Shown: positions 6,447 to 7,850 of the stretch, piece by piece
Position numbering within the stretch: the stretch's first letter is position 1
Layout of the letters: the number at the start of each line of letters is the position of its first letter
Assembly (NCBI GenBank): GCA_016650135.1
Contig: JAENWH010000072.1
Span: 1 to 7,850, forward strand
Reading direction: 5' to 3'
DNA from: Peptostreptococcaceae bacterium
Lineage (GTDB): Bacteria; Bacillota_A; Clostridia; Peptostreptococcales; Anaerovoracaceae
DNA: 7,850 nt
Program-made: the position numbers and the translations under genes
Notes under the pieces: generated by a model
What the model was told of the DNA's origin: nothing
What the model saw: the letters and a program-made list of their open reading frames with translations, nothing else
Databases searched by the model: none

Positions 6447-6877
6447 CGGCGTTCAGCTTGTGCGAAGGATGCCATTAATTTAAGCCTAAACCCACCATAT
6501 GTTTCCATGGCACTAACTTTTTCATTGACAAAAAAGACATTAACATTATTGGAATTCAATTCTCTTATGTGGGTAAGCATGTCCAAAGTATTCCTGGAAA
6601 ATCTACTAGCATCTTTGGTAATTATAAGATCGATTTTTTTGTTAACATTTGCATCCACAATCATTTTATTGAATTGGACGCTTTCTTTTGTAGAGATTCC
6701 TGAAAGACCTTGGTCAGAATAAATCGCCACTAACTCCCAGTTGGGGTTGGAATTTATTAGTTTAATCAAGGGTTTTTTTTGAGCCTCAATTGAATTCTGC
6801 TGATTCAAATGGTTGGTTGCAACTCGGCAGTAAACAGCAACTCTGATGGGGCTTTTGACATTTATATTTTTTCCCAT
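6416..6877 (-). pseudogene. Serine recombinase fragment, catalytic domain only, nucleophile Ser replaced by Ala
   Basis: The 153-codon frame matches residues 1-146 of the neighbouring full recombinase at about 68% identity. It then turns into unrelated residues (KTMRSLNQ) read from the upstream region of copy A. It has its own Shine-Dalgarno site (AAAGGAAG, five bases before the ATG). DQGLSG, SRFSRNT and ASFAQAERRI are kept, but the motif YCRVS is YCRVA: codon 20 at 6818-6820 is GCA where the full gene has TCA. Without the nucleophile, the connecting helix, the recombinase domain and the zinc ribbon it cannot recombine DNA. The frame shows no stop or frameshift across about 145 diverged codons, so it may have been a working gene for most of its divergence, or may still be translated as an inactive partner. 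I favour a decayed remnant. Confidence 0.8.
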
Positions 6878-7056
6878 ACGTTCTTCCTTTCGTAAGGTGC
6901 ATGAAACAATCTCATAGTAGCAGTGCTACATGTAAGTGTTTGTTTTCAGGCTATTTGCAATAATTTTTGATATTGTTTTAGTGTTATTAGATTTTCTTCT
7001 AACAACGTTTTGTAAATATGAATTTCAATTAACTTTAAGATTTCATAGCTTGACTC
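6443..7056 (-). repeat. Repeat unit, copy B (recombinase fragment plus upstream region)
   Basis: This is the partner of 5828-6442. The two units abut directly. The join near 6436-6446 is where recombinase sequence (ERRI) passes into small-gene sequence (NQNYEIF). The similarity to copy A ends on the right near 7056, within the first codons of the small gene. Confidence 0.8.
6917..6929. promoter_or_regulatory. 13-bp palindrome upstream of the recombinase fragment
   Basis: GTAGCA-G-TGCTAC is a perfect 6-bp inverted repeat with one central base, 40 bases upstream of the fragment's ATG. The aligned sequence in copy A (6307-6319, GTAGTAGTGTAAC) has lost the symmetry. It could be an operator or half of an attachment site; the sequence alone does not say which. 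Confidence 0.3.
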
Positions 7057-7068
7057 AGATTTTGGCAT
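6946..7068 (-). CDS. Small protein (40 aa) upstream of serine recombinase, SHOCT-like
   Basis: A short minus-strand frame starts MPKSESSYEILKLIEIHIYK and ends LKQYQKLLQIA. It has a good Shine-Dalgarno sequence (AAAGGAGA, 7079-7086) about ten bases before the ATG, slightly longer than ideal. The segment IYKTLLEENLITLKQYQKLL resembles the short helix-hairpin SHOCT pattern, in which a hydrophobic helix is followed by GLIT/NLIT and a second EY/QY helix. Small genes of that type are often found directly before serine recombinases in Firmicute elements. A decayed second copy lies before the full recombinase, so the pairing of this gene with a recombinase was present in both units. No signal peptide or membrane segment is evident. 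The function is unknown; it might regulate the recombinase. The assignment rests on pattern resemblance only. Confidence 0.55.
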   Translation of the reverse strand: MPKSESSYEILKLIEIHIYKTLLEENLITLKQYQKLLQIA

Positions 7069-7623
7069 AATAGTGGAATCTCCTTTCTTGTTATTTTGAA
7101 CACTGATTATTTATCTGCATTTTCAGTACATACTATTCTATGCAATTTTGAGGAATCCTATCGAGGGACAAAAAACCCATGAAATTGAACGATTTTGAGT
7201 GACAGTAAGATCATAACTAGATGGATACACACCATAAAGTGGAAGTTTAGGAACCTCTCCATTTGGTCAGAATGATGAGAATCGAAAAGGCCAAGACGTA
7301 AAATAAAATGTCTCAGAAGAGATTCTGGAGGCTCATGTGGGAGCATAAACCGTTGCATTCTACTTGATCTAACCAGTATTAAGGTAAAATGCTATCTATA
7401 TCGGGGCTGGAGACGTAACGAGAATTTGCCAGCTATAATGACGGAAGATAGAAATTCTGATTGGCCATCTTGCCTCGGAGTTTTATGAATTTGACAACAA
7501 ACCGAAGCATATGAAATTGTACTAAAGCATATATGCTAGAAGGAAAATGAACCATAAATAAGGGAATCAAGTGAGGAGGGTAAGAAGGATATGAAAAAAG
7601 TGACAGTACAAATATTCGCATTG

Positions 7624-7632
7624 TGATATAAT
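7624..7632 (+). promoter_or_regulatory. Extended -10 promoter candidate
   Basis: TGATATAAT carries both the TGn extension and a perfect TATAAT. A GTGACA at 7600-7605 is 21 bases upstream, too far for a normal -35 box. An AAGGAG follows at 7636-7641 but no ATG does until 7709. A transcript from here would run through the hairpin at 7668-7695, so any product would be a short RNA. Confidence 0.25.
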
Positions 7633-7667
7633 ATTAAGGAGTTTAAAACATTTTTAATCAAAATAAA

Positions 7668-7695
7668 AAGAGGCGTTAAAATCAAACAGCCTCTT
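7668..7695 (-). terminator. Rho-independent terminator, minus strand
   Basis: AAGAGGC and GCCTCTT pair as a perfect 7-bp stem, extended by GTT/AAC beyond one bulged A, around a 7-base loop. On the minus strand the stem is followed by TTTTATTTTG. In the plus direction the next bases are AAGG, so it does not work that way. It implies a minus-strand transcript entering from beyond base 7850. Confidence 0.65.
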
Positions 7696-7751
7696 AAGGT
7701 TCAAACGTATGGGAAAATGTTTTAAAAGCCCTATTGTACTACACTGCAAGG

Positions 7752-7834
7752 CACCCATGGGGAAAGTAAAATACTGAACCCATTTCAAAGTAGAAGTTTT
7801 AGCATAGAATGAACCCAGTAAAGAAAAAGTGACA
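7752..7834. repeat. Short repeated motifs near the right edge, possible insertion-sequence end
   Basis: TGAACCCA occurs at 7775-7782 and 7810-7817, with a related CACCCAT at 7752-7758, and each lies close to an AAAGTA-type motif. GAAAAAGTGACA (7823-7834) recurs as GAAAAAAGTGACA at 7593-7605 in the same orientation. Read on the minus strand these begin TGTCACTTTTT. Several short repeats behind a TGT-beginning tip resemble the termini of IS21-type elements, but no transposase is visible, so this stays a suggestion. Confidence 0.25.
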
Positions 7835-7850
7835 AAACTTTAGTCTTTGC

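Larger units (their letters stand above)
7088..7850. other. Long stretch without a supportable gene
   Basis: No frame in these 763 bases combines a start, a Shine-Dalgarno site and protein-like sequence. Two minus-strand open frames of 62 and 66 codons (7433-7621 and 7158-7358) lack ribosome binding sites and resemble nothing I know. A tiny plus-strand frame at 7591-7626 (MKKVTVQIFAL) follows AGGAGG but has only 11 codons, and could be a vestigial gene start. The stretch does hold a terminator, a promoter-like site and short repeats, listed separately. It is probably decayed mobile-element DNA or an intergenic region leading to a minus-strand gene beyond the window. Confidence 0.6.

Noticed and set aside
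5685..6722. Two plus-strand open frames (5685-6101 and 6441-6722) resembling each other, antisense to the recombinases
   Set aside because: Their similarity follows from the repeated recombinase sequence on the other strand. Neither has a ribosome binding site.
5828..7056. CRISPR-like or retron-like interpretation of the repeated non-coding segments
   Set aside because: There are only two copies, about 612 bp apart and including coding sequence, so this is a gene-scale duplication. No reverse transcriptase or Cas protein is present.
7158..7358. 66-codon minus-strand open frame
   Set aside because: No Shine-Dalgarno site, no known motif, unusual composition.
7148..7525. Plus-strand frame with protein-like pieces (such as EILIGHLASEFYEF) broken by nine in-frame stops, seven of them TAA, suggesting an eroded gene or recoded TAA
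   Set aside because: About eight stops in 125 codons are expected by chance at this base composition, and an excess of TAA among nine is not significant. No recognisable family emerged.
7433..7621. 62-codon minus-strand open frame rich in Phe, Leu and Pro
   Set aside because: No Shine-Dalgarno site (the upstream CTCCTT is the wrong strand), and the hydrophobic run looks like the complement of purine-rich DNA.
1..7850. Search for tRNA, rRNA and riboswitch structures
   Set aside because: No tRNA-like cloverleaf with a GTTCGA-type T-arm, no rRNA conserved blocks and no riboswitch core that I could recognise by eye; a covariance-model scan would be needed to exclude them.

Overview
The window is AT-rich, uses strong AGGAG-type ribosome binding sites and encodes an oxygen-sensitive class III ribonucleotide reductase. 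This points to an anaerobic low-GC Firmicute, most likely a Clostridia/Lachnospiraceae-type bacterium; that placement is inferred from gene content, since no rRNA or other marker is present. The left half (1-4455, + strand) looks chromosomal. It starts with the 3' end of a sensor histidine kinase gene that has lost its catalytic core: a HAMP region is joined, out of frame, to the last ~38 codons of the ATPase domain. Next come thioredoxin reductase (trxB), the radical-SAM activase of the anaerobic reductase (nrdG, 4-base overlap with trxB), and nrdD after a 134-base regulatory gap. NrdD carries a C-terminal thioredoxin/glutaredoxin-like domain with a CPNC motif.

The three genes make a plausible self-contained dNTP-synthesis module. 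NrdG installs the glycyl radical on NrdD. Electrons could run from NADPH through TrxB to the fused redoxin domain and on to the NrdD active-site cysteines. The nrdG-nrdD gap holds a NrdR-box-like sequence, a promoter with a perfect TTGACA -35 box, and a perfect 17-bp palindrome at the expected transcription start.

The right half (about 4571-7068, - strand) is a mobile-element module. Read on the minus strand, it contains a 40-codon gene with its own Shine-Dalgarno site, a serine recombinase fragment ending after the catalytic domain, a remnant of a second copy of the small gene, a complete 546-residue large serine recombinase, and a terminator facing the end of nrdD. The recombinase fragment and its upstream region repeat the 5' part of the full recombinase and its upstream region at an offset of about 612 bp. 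In the fragment the nucleophilic serine of the YCRVS motif is alanine.

From about 7088 to 7850 I find no gene I can support. The stretch holds a minus-strand terminator, an extended -10 promoter candidate, and short repeats near the right edge that may be the end of another element.
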